64,000 bases of DNA from assembly GCF_901472535.1 (NCBI RefSeq), contig NZ_LR590470.1, forward strand, positions 2,790,001-2,854,000, in the 5' to 3' direction. Made by a program: the position numbers and the translations under genes. Shown here piece after piece: positions 8,254-18,504 of the stretch (the stretch's first letter is position 1; each line of letters begins with the position of its first letter). The notes beneath the pieces were generated by a model. It saw only the letters and a program-made list of their open reading frames with translations, was not told where the DNA came from and searched no databases. The DNA comes from Sphingobacterium daejeonense. GTDB lineage: Bacteria; Bacteroidota; Bacteroidia; Sphingobacteriales; Sphingobacteriaceae.

Positions 8254-9878
8254 TTATTGCATATAAACAGATTGGCTACATTTATCAGCTAATCTCAAAT
8301 CATGCGTAACAAAAATTACAATTTTATTCTTAGCTGCAGACATTAGTCGCTCGATCAATGTTTCAGCTGTTTTTTGATCCAGTGCTGATGTCACTTCATC
8401 AAATAACCAGATACTATTTCTTTCATCAATGCTCTGGCAAGGGCTATTCTTTGCGCCTGTCCTTCTGACAGTCCATAACCAGATTCTCCTACAATCGTAT
8501 TCAAACCTTCTGGCAATTCATACACAAACTCTGAACAACTCAAATACAATACTTCATATATTTTCTCTGGGCTAACATTTTCAGTGTCTGTCATGATATT
8601 TTCCTTGATGCTGCCAGAAAACAACTTGTCACCTTGAGGAACATACGCAATGTTTACCCTATGATTGTGCGTTATGGGGACAGTCTTCCCTTCTGCTTTC
8701 ACATAAATTTCACCTTTATTAGGTTCTATTAATGACAATAACAATCTGATTAATGTAGTCTTACCCTTCCCACTTGAGCCAATTATTGCAGTAGGTTCAC
8801 CTACTTTAACACGAAGATTAAAATCATTGATAACCAAATTATCTTCATATTTGAAACTCAAGTTTTTAATGACCAATTCATTCGGATCATTTATAAATTC
8901 AGGGACATATTCATCTTCAACCTCAGTTTTGAAAACCTCCTCAATCCTTTCAACAGCAGTTCTGAATTTTATAAAAACAGGCACAAAACTCATTAATAAC
9001 AATAATGGTCCTTGTATCCTACCTACCAATTGTAGGAAAGCTGTCATGGTACCAAATGTTATCTCGTCTGACCTCAACTTGTAAACTCCCCATATAAAGG
9101 TCAATAAAAAACCCACATTAATTAAGAACTTCAAAGAACTCTGAGAAACGGTTGAAAAATTCAACAATTTCATCTTTAAATTATAGATATCCGATTGGCT
9201 ATCTTCTACTTTTCTCCATCTGAAATTTTGTAGACCCAAAGCACGTAAAGCCATTCTGAATCTCAAATTCTCTTGAACAACTTTTCCCAAGTTTGATTCT
9301 GCAGCTTTTAACGATCTGTTTATTGCTCTAAGTTTTTTGAAATATATCTTAGTAAAAATAAACAAGGGTGAAATTGCTAAGATCAATAGAGCCAACATAG
9401 GATCCATAGACCACAATAGAGCAAAAGAAGCAACAAGTTTAATAACGGTAATTAAAAAAGTAATAAATGAATTACCTATCATTTGTACTATTTCATTAGC
9501 ATCATTATTTATCCTTATTTGCATGTCCCCAGTATGCCAATTCTTGATGACTTTCCATCTGGATAGCATCTGAATCTTGATAAGCTTATTCTGCAATGAA
9601 ATCAGCATTTTAGGTCTAGTACGTTCATTGATCCAGGCTCCCCAGGCTTTAAATACCAGTCCAGCAACAATAAACAGAACAGTCAGGACCAATGCTTTAT
9701 CAACAGAATTTTTATCGCCACTTATGGCATAGTCGATGGCATGCTTAGACCATATCACGAAATATAAAGAACACGCTATTGCAATTATTTCAAGGATAAA
9801 AAACAAAATTAATTCGCTTTTATATTCTTTAGCCTGTTCCCAAGCCCATTTAACCTGATATGTTATCCCTGAAAACAA
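8254..9878 (-). CDS. ABC transporter, fused membrane and ATPase domains (one frameshift)
   Basis: A type-1 ABC exporter of about 541 residues. The first 320 hold the six-helix membrane domain. The ATPase has Walker A GSSGKGKTT, Q-loop YVPQGDK and signature LSEGQAQRIALARAL. Near 8417 the frame shifts: AAA stands where AAAA would keep it open, so the long frame ends early at 8391. Restored, the protein continues with Walker B and D-loop IWLFDEVTSALD and H-loop IVIFVTHDLRLAD to a stop at 8254. Those parts are needed for ATP hydrolysis, so the shift is either a sequence error or inactivating. The gene sits between the nucleotidyltransferase and HprK-like kinase genes, as the exporter of that system. 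No peptidase C39 domain is present. Confidence 0.85.
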
Positions 9879-9882
9879 TATT

Positions 9883-10983
9883 TTACTTTTTTATCCTAGA
9901 ATAATACTGCATTAATGGAAACCAAATAGCCTCTGATGGAGTTACTCTGACATATTTTACAAAGCTTTGCCAGATCCTACGTTTCTTGTACGCTCTTTCT
10001 CCCTTTAATTCACTTTCTTTCTGTTTAAAATTCTCATTATGGAAGCCAAAATTGCCTGCAACCAAAATATCTTGCATCATCCAATCTGAGTTTATTTTAG
10101 ATTCAAGAGGATAAGGTAAAAAAGACTCATCAAGTCCTAAATACTTCACCAATAATTGATGCAACATATCAATCCATTTTTTAATTCCCAATTTCGAATA
10201 AATTGACTTTAAATCAGTGTTTTTCAATTCTTCATGATAGAAAGAATAAATTCTCGCTGAATCACAAAGCTGCCTAATACCTATTCCAAATGATAATAAA
10301 TGTTTTAATATATGTGCATTAGCTTGAATAATTGTTTCCACTGCTGATGGTAATCTTATAGAACTACCTGAGATATTTAAAAATGTGGATTTGTTTTCCT
10401 CATCCTTTCTTATCTTATTCAATGTTTTAAATACAAATGGATTATGAATGTCAATCATTTTTTCATGATGTTCAACTTCAAACCCATCAAACTTATATTC
10501 AGCACTAAATCCAGCCATCGGATTGATCTCCAAACCCCTCTTGTTAATAATTGAAAATGCTTGGTTATAGTCAGATTTATTTTTAAAGAATAAATCAATA
10601 TCACCACAAATTCGCCTTAAAGGATTGTCATAACATTTTGCGATACCTTGACCTTTCAAAAGTGTCATCGGTATATTATGCTCGACCTCAAATAATGAAT
10701 GTAAGTTTAAAATCGTTGCATTCATAACTTCATTCCTTTGAGCATGCTTTTCTACTCTCACTGCCCAATTCAACAACAAAGCTTTTGGTGGTTGGTTTTC
10801 AACCTTTAATTTTTGAATACCATCAAAAATTAAACATTCTACAGTTTGAGCAATACTTGTTTTAAAGATTTCATTCCATTCACGGTTAGTTAATGGAAAT
10901 AAGTTTGATTCACCATTTGAATCCTTCCATAATCCGGTTTTTAGCAAGAAGAAAAATATACTAGTTATCCTATCTTGTAGCAT
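9883..10983 (-). CDS. Nucleotidyltransferase-family protein (NTP_transf_5-like)
   Basis: A 366-residue protein of the uncharacterised nucleotidyltransferase family PF14907. The likely active-site motif is RRICGDIDLFF near residue 124, preceded by PMTLLKGQGIAK. The central histidine-rich piece (FEVEHHEKMIDIHNP) is also typical of the family. Members are found in exopolysaccharide and modified-peptide clusters and are thought to transfer a nucleotide or phosphosugar to an unknown acceptor. The gene starts 2 bases after the PqqD gene and ends 4 bases before the ABC transporter gene, so it is translated as part of one block. Confidence 0.85.
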   Translation of the reverse strand: MLQDRITSIFFFLLKTGLWKDSNGESNLFPLTNREWNEIFKTSIAQTVECLIFDGIQKLKVENQPPKALLLNWAVRVEKHAQRNEVMNATILNLHSLFEVEHNIPMTLLKGQGIAKCYDNPLRRICGDIDLFFKNKSDYNQAFSIINKRGLEINPMAGFSAEYKFDGFEVEHHEKMIDIHNPFVFKTLNKIRKDEENKSTFLNISGSSIRLPSAVETIIQANAHILKHLLSFGIGIRQLCDSARIYSFYHEELKNTDLKSIYSKLGIKKWIDMLHQLLVKYLGLDESFLPYPLESKINSDWMMQDILVAGNFGFHNENFKQKESELKGERAYKKRRIWQSFVKYVRVTPSEAIWFPLMQYYSRIKK

Positions 10984-10985
10984 TT

Positions 10986-11255
10986 CTAAACCGATATAAG
11001 ACCGCCTTTTTTAAATTCCGAGATTAATTTCAATGCATCTGCTTGAGCAGTGTTTTCGTCAACCTCGTAATTCTCGATCAGCAATTCAACTATATTTGAT
11101 TCATTGAATTCCTTATGAAGTAATTCTTCCCAAAGAAAAGCTGCAGTTTCGTTTAGTGTGAAAACCTTAGACATATCTACCATTTCTTGACCTGGATCGA
11201 TAATTATAAAATCCTCTCCTAATTTTCTAAGTTGCAAATCTTCTCTTAATCTCAT
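10986..11255 (-). CDS. PqqD-family peptide-binding protein
   Basis: An 89-residue protein with the PqqD/RRE winged-helix pattern: LGEDFIIIDPG, VFTLNETAAFLWEEL, a helix with VDENTAQADALKLISEFKKGG and a final LISV. PqqD-like domains bind leader peptides and hand them to modifying enzymes. It lies between the S26-like peptidase and nucleotidyltransferase genes. No precursor-peptide gene was found beside it, so the client could be encoded elsewhere or be a protein rather than a short peptide. Confidence 0.87.
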   Translation of the reverse strand: MRLREDLQLRKLGEDFIIIDPGQEMVDMSKVFTLNETAAFLWEELLHKEFNESNIVELLIENYEVDENTAQADALKLISEFKKGGLISV

Positions 11256-11267
11256 TATAAATCCTCT

Positions 11268-11711
11268 TTAAAACTTATTAATCAGATACCTTAATGGCCT
11301 GATGTAATACCAAACAAGACCCAATCTTTTATTTAATTTATTATTAACCTTCAATTCTCTTTTACCCCTGAAACCTTTAACCACCAGTGCCAAGACATCT
11401 GCTTCTGAAACTCGCTCGATCTGGTCAAGATTTCCGTCTCCAGCTAAATAATATTCACCATTAGATATCTTTACCAAACGATGCAAGATAAACTTGCCCT
11501 CGTATTTAACTAGTAATATATCTCCTATTTTAACATCTGAAAGATTAGGTTGTTTGATTACAACTTGGTCAGAATCTTTTAAAAAAGGCAACATACTGCT
11601 CCCGGCAACATTAAATTTAACAGACTTTCCAGTTTTGAGCTCAGACTCGATGATTTCAAAAAACATCTGATTTGGAACTCTATAACTTTTATTTGTGATG
11701 GGTCGATCCAT
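11268..11711 (-). CDS. S24/S26 family peptidase-like protein
   Basis: A 147-residue protein with the signal-peptidase/LexA-type serine protease fold: VAGSSMLPFLKDSDQVVI holds the GSSM nucleophile region, followed by IGDILLVKYEGKFILHRLVK and YLAGDGN. No membrane anchor is evident, unlike true signal peptidase I. The catalytic lysine is not obvious; K or R near HRLVK would be the candidate. It is the first gene of the PqqD/nucleotidyltransferase/ABC/HprK block, which suggests it trims a client peptide or protein. That role is inferred from position. Confidence 0.8.
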   Translation of the reverse strand: MDRPITNKSYRVPNQMFFEIIESELKTGKSVKFNVAGSSMLPFLKDSDQVVIKQPNLSDVKIGDILLVKYEGKFILHRLVKISNGEYYLAGDGNLDQIERVSEADVLALVVKGFRGKRELKVNNKLNKRLGLVWYYIRPLRYLINKF

Positions 11712-11768
11712 AACTTAAGGTCTATTATTATAATGATAATTTAGCAAGAATGTGTAAGAACTCAGAAT

Positions 11769-11797
11769 CAAATATTATTTTTTTTGTTGAACAGCAA
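11769..11797 (-). promoter_or_regulatory. Possible promoter for the peptidase-PqqD-ABC-kinase-Wza-Wzc block
   Basis: On the minus strand TTG (11797-11795) is followed after 18 bases by AATATTTG (11776-11769), one mismatch from the Bacteroidota -7 element TAnnTTTG. It lies about 57 bases before the peptidase ATG, in the only sizeable gap (133 bases) between that block and the glycosyltransferase genes. The evidence is a pattern match only. Confidence 0.3.
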
Positions 11798-11844
11798 TAA
11801 ATACCGCTTTTACAATGTTAAGGCAAAATTATGGATTGGTTATA

Positions 11845-12960
11845 TCACGCTAAAATCTTATTATATATTTGTAAACATTTATCTACCATTTTTTGTCGCG
11901 TAAAATGCTCTAAATAGCGATTTTTGCTTCCATTTGAGAGATTTTTGTAGACATCTTCTTTACCGAATATCTGCTTAAAAGCATCAGCTAAAGCGTGCTC
12001 ATCACAGATATCAACAGTCAACCCAGATACTCCATCCTTATTGACCCAACTTACACCCGATTCAGGAATCTTCGTGGAAACAATGGGTTTACCATATGCC
12101 ATAGCTTCAATTTGGACAATAGCGAATGCCTCTGTCTTTAAAATAGAACTTAAACAAAACAAATCACAAGCCTGATAATACCCTGTAACTTCTTCGTCAG
12201 TCATAAAACCCAACAACTTAACCCTTTCAGATAAATTATTGCTGTCTATTAATTGCTGCAATTCATCCTTCAAAGGACCTTTCCCTCCTATTAATATCTG
12301 GTATGAATCATCAAGATATTTTGCTGATTTAATTAAATATTCATAGCCTTTATATTCAACTAATCGACCTAATGAAAATATTATTTTTTTATTTAGATAT
12401 TCAGCCTTAACAGACTCTTTTATAGGGGATAATTTTTGGTCAACATCGACACCAATTGGAATATAATCGACTTTATTCTGTACAGAACGCAAGAATTTAG
12501 ATTGTTGGACATATACTGGTGTTGTTCCCACAATGATATCAGCTCGCTTAATGAGCCAATCCTGCAATGGTTTGTACAGTCTTAACAAAGTCTTTTGTTT
12601 TAAAATATCACTATGCCAATGAAGGACAACTTTTCCTTTGAAATTGGTCAGAAATAAAGCCAAGCAAGCCATTGGATCAGGGTGATGAATATGGATGATA
12701 TCATAATCCTTAGCAATCTTTCTCAATTTCATGATCATCTTGGAGCCAATTTGGTTGCTGCAGCATTGATCTGTGTTGGCATTACAAACATCGTTGCAAA
12801 CTCATTTTATATGAATTGTAGCCTCAGGATGATCTTCCGTGGAAGCACATAACATATCGCAACGAACCCCCTGATTAGAAAGCCCTAACATCAGATCATA
12901 CTCAACTTTCTCAACACCTCCGCGGATCGGATAAAATTTGCCTACTTGTAGAACTTTCAT
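11845..12960 (-). pseudogene. Glycosyltransferase family 4 protein (two frameshifts)
   Basis: A roughly 371-residue GT4 glycosyltransferase when two shifts are mended. It starts at the ATG at 12960 with KVLQVGKFYPIRGGVEKVEYD, a classic GT4 N-terminus (shown here in part: GKFYPIRGGVEK). The frame breaks near 12815 and again near 12742, where CCAAGATG probably lacks an A. The intact C-terminal 297 residues contain IIFSLGRLVEYKGYEYLI, the UDP/GDP-sugar binding EX7E-type region EAFAIVQIEAMAYGKPIV and STKIPESGVSW. It transfers a sugar during repeat-unit assembly at the inner membrane. Its ATG overlaps the stop of the upstream acyltransferase gene (ATGA). Confidence 0.85.
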
Positions 12961-13958
12961 GTTTTATATTTATAAACATTTGTAAAAAACAGATTAAATA
13001 TATATGCCAATATTAATGTTAATAAAATCGTAACTATCAAGTATAAATAGTTATTTTGGATATATATATGGTTGCCTCTTAATAAATAATAAACTCCCCC
13101 ATGAATTAAATAAGTTTCGTAAGATACCTTTCCTAAAAAATTAAATAGTCTACCCTGTGGCAATCCTGAATAACTCAACAATACGATTACTGCCAAAACA
13201 ATGAAAATATAGGAAAAGACATATAAAATTTCAATTTTTAAAAAGGCAAATGCACCAGCAATAATTAACGCAACTGGAACGAAGCAAAATTACCTATCTT
13301 AGTTCTACTAATTGAGATAATTTTATTTTCATTCAATTTGTAAATCATTCCAAATGGGAATGCTAAATTTGATACCCACCATGCCCTGTCAAACCCATTT
13401 TTATAAAGTATTAAACTTACAATGAATGCTAACAACATTAAGATTATACTTTTTGTATGTATTGAAAAATTGGTTTTGAAAACAAAGTAAAAAAGTGTAT
13501 AAAATATTATTATTATATAAGCAAACCAAGAATATGGTAATGGAGTAATACCTTTTAATAAATCCTTAATCAAATTGCCATTAAACCCACCTGTATCAAG
13601 GTAATATAAGAATATAAATATCGAAGATATGAATACTAAAGGGAATATTATTTTCCAAACCCTTTTACTGAAAAAGCTCTTTAAATAAGATTTTCCTTTT
13701 TTTGAAAATGAAGAAATTAACCCGTAACCAGAAATAAAAAAAAATAGAGCAACCTTTTGTACCGGCCCATTTTGTTATAGTTAAGAAAAATGGCAAATCG
13801 GCATGAAAATTAACATGTGAGAGAATTATCAAAATACTTAAGATTCCTTTAAAACTAGAAGATTCATTAATAGTAAATGGAACATATCTTTTTCGCCAAA
13901 AACTTATTGATAACAAATATAATATACCAATTATTAAAATGAAGGATACAGAATTCAT
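12957..13958 (-). pseudogene. Acyltransferase family 3 membrane protein (two frameshifts)
   Basis: A multi-pass O-acyltransferase of about 333 residues split over three frames. The first piece has the family motif region FKGILSILIILSHV with the conserved His. Shifts near 13765 and near 13280 restore FFFISGYGLISSFSKKGK, then PLPYSWFAYIIIIFYTLF and WWVSNLAFPFGMIY, and finally LGKVSYETYLIHGGVYYLL. Such proteins acetylate or otherwise acylate surface sugars. The gene ends in a 4-base overlap with the downstream glycosyltransferase start and begins 4 bases after the stop of the upstream one. Confidence 0.8.
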
Positions 13959-13962
13959 ATAG

Positions 13963-15070
13963 CTAATTCAATAATATTTTAAAAAGTTCATCCCAATTTT
14001 CTGCTTTTGGTGCAGGAATATTTTTGATTTCTTGAGGTTTTAAAAAATGAAGAATTTCCATCAATTAAATTTGCCATATAAGAAGCAAGTTCTTTAGGAT
14101 TATCAGGATTAAAAAAAGATGTTTTCATGCTTCCTTCAGATGTCTCATGTGCATATGGCAGGTCCGCTAATAGCATTGGTTTATTGAGGTTTTTAAACTC
14201 AGAAATAGGTAAACCCCAAGATTCAACTTTTGAAGAATAAATCAAGCAATCAACACTTAAATACAAATCTTTTAAAGTTGATTTAGATACAAAGCCAATA
14301 AAATTTATGTTTTTTATTTTTCCCCAATTATCAAATAACCACTTAGCATATTTGTTCTCATCCCCTTTTACAGTTATTGTAACCCTAAAATTTTTGATTT
14401 TTTTTTCTTCTACAAGTATTTTAGCAGCTTTACATATAACCTCAAAGTTTTTATGACTATTAGGAGAGCCAGCAAAAAGGAATTCATAATCTTCTTTTGA
14501 CTTTTTTATTTCAGAAAGAATAATAGCTGAATCATCAATTTTCGGTCTAGCAACAATAATTTTCTTGGGATCAATACCGAACATTTTCGATAAACCCTTT
14601 CTGAACCATTCTTGTTGTACAACTATATAATTGTTTTGGTGAATATTGGTTTGATAGATGAACTTTGTAAATATCGCAAACATTGCAATTTTTGGAGCAA
14701 ATATTAGATCATGCATTTTCCACTTATAAAATGAAAAAGAATTATGGCAATATACTGCACGCTTTTCTGCAAATACAGAAGGACTTGTATCATGTAAGGA
14801 AAACCATAAATTAATTGGACCTATTTCTTTAGATATTTTTTTTAATGAAATATATTCATACCATAGTCTATTTATCCATCTTTTTTTAGGCCATTGAGTC
14901 TCAATATATTCAATGTTGGGAAAGTCTGCCAATTCTCTTTTATAAACTATTGCAATTACTCTATAACCGTTCTTATCAGAATAATTAGATAAAAATCTAA
15001 GACAATCCTTAAGAATTTCTAAAGTTCCGGCCTCAACGAGATTAACAGCAGATATAACAATAGTTTTCAT
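13963..15070 (-). CDS. Glycosyltransferase (GT4-like) with late frameshift
   Basis: A glycosyltransferase of about 368 residues. The N-terminus MKTIVISAVNLVEAGTLEIL is a nucleotide-sugar Rossmann start with an AGT motif, and the C-terminal half has FLFAGSPNSHKNFEVICKAA, NINFIGFVSKSTLKDLY and VESWGLPISEF, matching GT-B enzymes. Near 14050 a one-base shift truncates the long frame at 13988. Mended, it runs on through IPAPKAENWDELFKILLN to a TAG at 13963, directly before the acyltransferase gene. Its start overlaps the stop of the preceding glycosyltransferase by 4 bases. Confidence 0.83.
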
Positions 15071-16203
15071 ATTTTTTTCGAAAGAGTTTCATTAAATAAG
15101 TCTATCCATTTTTGCATAATAACTTCTTCAGAAAAATTTTTAGAATGGTTAAAAGAATTTTTCCCCATTTCTTTCCTAAGATGATCATCTTCGATAAGTT
15201 CTAATAATTTTTCAGCAAACTTCTCTTTATCTCCCTCATCAATTAAAAATCCATTGAAACCTTCATCAATAATATCTTTAGGACCACATTTACAGGCATA
15301 AGATATTAAAGGCAAACCAGCTGATTGACCTTCTAATAAAGCCATAGGTAATCCTTCATATCTCGATGTCATAGCAATGATAGAACTGTTTAAATATTGA
15401 TTTTCAATATCTTGAACAGGATCTTTTAAACTGACAGTCTCCGATAATCCGAGATCCTGGATTAAAAATTGAAGTTTGTTTTTATCTGGCCCTTTACCAA
15501 AAATATTTAGCTTCCAATTCGGAGCAAATTTTTGGATATCTTTCCAAATCTCAATTAAATCTTCAAATCTTTTTTGATAGTCATATCTACCGACTGCAAT
15601 AACGATCTTATTTTCTAATAAACTCGGTTCAAAAATTGGAAAACTATTAGAGTTTGGGATGACAACAATATTATCTAATTCCCCCCAATAATCCTTATCT
15701 TCATGAGTTAACACAACAAACTTACTGTACCGTTTAACTGTTGCTAAATCTCTACCACTTCGGAATTTGTCTATCAGTCTCCACAATCCTTTCCTCCCAT
15801 ACTGAAGCCTTTTAAACCGAGAAAAATGAATTTCAACAATCTTTTTACTTCCGTCATTTATATTTGGTAATAAGTCAACATCATGATCAAAAAGAGATAC
15901 TGTTATATCTGGTTTAATTTTATTAAGTTGATCCGTTAACAATTTTTTATGTCTTTTTTGTTTTTTTGGATAATCGAATAGCTTTTTAATTAGACCAGTA
16001 TTATTATTCTCTGTATAATTTATACCGAGGTCAATTTGACGAATAGTATGATTAAGTGGAAAATAAGGTTTTCGGTTATTTTGATCAGTAGTAATAATAG
16101 TAATTTCATGACCAAGTTGTGCAAGATAATTAGATTTATTAGCTAACACTCGCTCCATACCTCCTGAGTTAAATGTACCTAGGATGCAGTATACTATCTT
16201 CAT
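15067..16203 (-). CDS. Glycosyltransferase family 4 protein
   Basis: A 378-residue GT4 enzyme. I start it at the ATG at 16203 (MKIVYCILGTFNSGGMERVL), because the GGMER donor-side motif belongs near the N-terminus; the extra 11 codons upstream lie inside the polymerase gene. Further motifs: VIAVGRYDYQKRFEDLIEIW, then LSETVSLKDPV, SRYEGLPMALLEGQSAGLPL and CGPKDIIDEGFNGFL. GGMERVL-type enzymes usually act on glucose, galactose or their amino derivatives, but the linkage is not readable. The gene overlaps the preceding polymerase gene by 35 bases. Confidence 0.9.
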   Translation of the reverse strand: MKIVYCILGTFNSGGMERVLANKSNYLAQLGHEITIITTDQNNRKPYFPLNHTIRQIDLGINYTENNNTGLIKKLFDYPKKQKRHKKLLTDQLNKIKPDITVSLFDHDVDLLPNINDGSKKIVEIHFSRFKRLQYGRKGLWRLIDKFRSGRDLATVKRYSKFVVLTHEDKDYWGELDNIVVIPNSNSFPIFEPSLLENKIVIAVGRYDYQKRFEDLIEIWKDIQKFAPNWKLNIFGKGPDKNKLQFLIQDLGLSETVSLKDPVQDIENQYLNSSIIAMTSRYEGLPMALLEGQSAGLPLISYACKCGPKDIIDEGFNGFLIDEGDKEKFAEKLLELIEDDHLRKEMGKNSFNHSKNFSEEVIMQKWIDLFNETLSKKI

Positions 16204-17461
16204 AAATTTCTTTTTTTTCCTCCATGACCAATCCAAAATTCAAAGCCTCAATACAATAAAACAAAGCATATATCAAGAATATATCGGTAGAAACCTTTAA
16301 CCACACTATAAATGTAAGAGCGAGTAAAAAAAGAAATAAGTCGAAATATTTCTTGTTTTTTCTACCAAAAACTAGAGCATTATAAACAAAAAACAGACCG
16401 AAAGAACTTAATCCAATGATTCCACAATAAAGGATAAAGCGGCAGTACCCAATATCCGTAGAGTAAACAAAATTATCAAACAGTCCGGAACCGATAATCC
16501 ATGTCTTAGTATCTGTAGGCCAAATCCACATTTCACGGTTTAATTTATCCGTAGATCCTGTTTTCCATTCTCCTAATTCAACCCAATTGAAAAACCCTTC
16601 AAATGCAAACCTAATATCATCATGAAAATTTTTGTTAGTATTATATAAGTATACCGAAATAGCAACAGCAATGATCAATATGCTAAAGAATACAGCATGA
16701 AATTTGAAGTATTTTTTCTTGACTATAAATGTAAATATTCCAGTATTTAGAACTAAATACCCTAATGCCAAACCTCCACCAACAGAAGTTGTCCTTGATA
16801 TCATATTACCAATAAGCAAAATGACAAAAAATGAAATTATATATATGGTTAGACTCAATCTGTTGTTTCGGATGTCCGAATTCTTAGAAACAATAGCAGA
16901 TAAAATTAACAACACAACAGAAAACCTTACTCCCGCATTGTCTAAGGCAGCTCCAATACCATACAACCTTTCTACCTCATCATAGAATTCTTGCCCTTGG
17001 ATAACAAATCTATCTACAACAGCTTTAAATGGCTCTATATTGTCAATCATTAAAGCTAAGACACACTGAGCAACACAAACTGCAATCAGATAATTCCCAA
17101 CCAAATATAAATCCACTTTTCCATGAACTCCTTTAATTAATACACAGACTGCATAAGCAGCAAATAACCAAACTGCAAAACTTACTATATAGGTTGCATA
17201 AGCATAATCATCAGTATGGTTTATATCAGCAGAGATAGCACATATAATAGAAAAAATAGCCGCAAAAAAGATTGCCCCTAATAACCCTCTTGACATCTGA
17301 ATACTTCCAGAAACAATTGAATTATATCCTAATAAAAGAACTCCAAACAATGCAAGAATTACCTTGGTATTTAATGCTATAGGTAAAAAAGAAAAGTTGA
17401 TAGTAAAGAAATAGAAACTTACTATAATACCCACAAAAACATATTGTAGAACTTTTATCAT
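16169..17461 (-). CDS. Wzy/O-antigen-polymerase-like membrane protein
   Basis: A 430-residue integral membrane protein with about ten hydrophobic segments. A large periplasmic loop near residues 285-345 carries a FNWVELGEWKTGSTDKLNREMW stretch (shown in part: GEWKTGSTDKLNREMW) and then WIIGSGLFDNFVYSTDIGYCRF, whose GxG...D.GY pattern is typical of O-antigen polymerases and ligases (in part: GSGLFDNFVYSTDIGY). It is the only polymerase candidate in the locus and lies between glycosyltransferase genes, so it likely joins repeat units made by them. A ligase role cannot be excluded. Confidence 0.75.
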   Translation of the reverse strand: MIKVLQYVFVGIIVSFYFFTINFSFLPIALNTKVILALFGVLLLGYNSIVSGSIQMSRGLLGAIFFAAIFSIICAISADINHTDDYAYATYIVSFAVWLFAAYAVCVLIKGVHGKVDLYLVGNYLIAVCVAQCVLALMIDNIEPFKAVVDRFVIQGQEFYDEVERLYGIGAALDNAGVRFSVVLLILSAIVSKNSDIRNNRLSLTIYIISFFVILLIGNMISRTTSVGGGLALGYLVLNTGIFTFIVKKKYFKFHAVFFSILIIAVAISVYLYNTNKNFHDDIRFAFEGFFNWVELGEWKTGSTDKLNREMWIWPTDTKTWIIGSGLFDNFVYSTDIGYCRFILYCGIIGLSSFGLFFVYNALVFGRKNKKYFDLFLFLLALTFIVWLKVSTDIFLIYALFYCIEALNFGLVMEEKKEIYEDSILHPRYI

Positions 17462-17467
17462 AAATTA

Positions 17468-18460
17468 TTATTTATACAAAATGCCATAAACTAAACGTAA
17501 TACGACTTTATTATAAAGTTTTATATACCAAAATTGTTTTTTAACAGCAGCTAACTGAAGTAATCTTGTTCTTAATGGCAAAGTTTTATTTTCCATTACA
17601 AAATCATTTGCTTCTGGAAACCAAGTTAACCACTTCTGGTACTGGGATTTGTTTTCAGATATTAATAATGGTAGTTTTATATTTAGTTTTAAATAGTTAA
17701 TTAAGTTACCCAACTTATTGGATAAATCACTGATTTTTAAAAATTTTTCTACTTCTTCGACGTTCGAAGTTACTTGATCAATGTGACTTTCAGAGTAGGT
17801 TTTAGTTAAGGAGTCAGTATTGCTCTGCCCGTAATGATAGAAGTGTTTATTCAAATAACCAACTCGTGAGGCAGTGCAAAAAAGTTTAGTCGCAACCATT
17901 AAATCTTCACCCATGTTCATTCCTTCTATAAATCTTATTTTTGGGTCTTGAAAAAGGGATGTTTTAAATAAAAACAACCAAAGGTTCCATCTCATGATTC
18001 CAGAAAACATTTTTTCTATTGCTTCAAAACTATTATTAAAATTTGGTTGGTTCATTTCTCTCTCATTTTTTTCAAAAGTTAAATACCAACTAAACCCCAC
18101 AATTTCCAAATTATCTTCTTCAGCTTTATTAAGACTCAGTTCTATAGTTTGTGGATCGATCTTATCATCCGCATCAACGAAGTAAATGTAATCTCCGACA
18201 GCGGCATCTAAACCTGTATTCCTTGCAGCAGCAACACCTCTGTTAACTTCATGACTAATAACATTTACTTTATAGTCCGATTCATCACTGAAATTATTAA
18301 GTATATCTAAACTGTTGTCTTTACTTGAATCATTGACGAAAATTAACTGTAAATTCTTGTAAGTTTGATTATTCAATGAATCTAAACATTTATACAAGGT
18401 TTTCTCAGCGTTAAATACTGGAATAATAATTGAAACTAGCTTTTTTCTATCCATGGTCAA
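17468..18460 (-). CDS. Glycosyltransferase family 2 protein
   Basis: A 330-residue GT-A enzyme. The N-terminus VSIIIPVFNAEKTLYKCLDS is the family hallmark, followed by IFVNDSSKDNS, the GVAAARNTGLDAAVGDYI acceptor region and the metal-binding YFVDADDKID near residue 97. Met3 (18454) is an equally good start. The C-terminal 100 residues are unassigned. It ends 6 bases before the polymerase gene. It belongs to the run of sugar-adding enzymes in the locus; donor and acceptor are unknown. Confidence 0.9.
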   Translation of the reverse strand: MTMDRKKLVSIIIPVFNAEKTLYKCLDSLNNQTYKNLQLIFVNDSSKDNSLDILNNFSDESDYKVNVISHEVNRGVAAARNTGLDAAVGDYIYFVDADDKIDPQTIELSLNKAEEDNLEIVGFSWYLTFEKNEREMNQPNFNNSFEAIEKMFSGIMRWNLWLFLFKTSLFQDPKIRFIEGMNMGEDLMVATKLFCTASRVGYLNKHFYHYGQSNTDSLTKTYSESHIDQVTSNVEEVEKFLKISDLSNKLGNLINYLKLNIKLPLLISENKSQYQKWLTWFPEANDFVMENKTLPLRTRLLQLAAVKKQFWYIKLYNKVVLRLVYGILYK

Positions 18461-18504
18461 GTTATCACAAAACTAAGTTTTATTTAAAAAAACAATCGTA
18501 GGAA

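Noticed and set aside
8254..8390. Separate small gene downstream of the ABC transporter
   Set aside because: The stretch encodes Walker B, D-loop and H-loop in another frame and so is the displaced end of the transporter gene.
7311..11711. A standard lasso-peptide cluster
   Set aside because: The asparagine-synthetase-like cyclase, the transglutaminase-like leader peptidase and a precursor gene are all missing.
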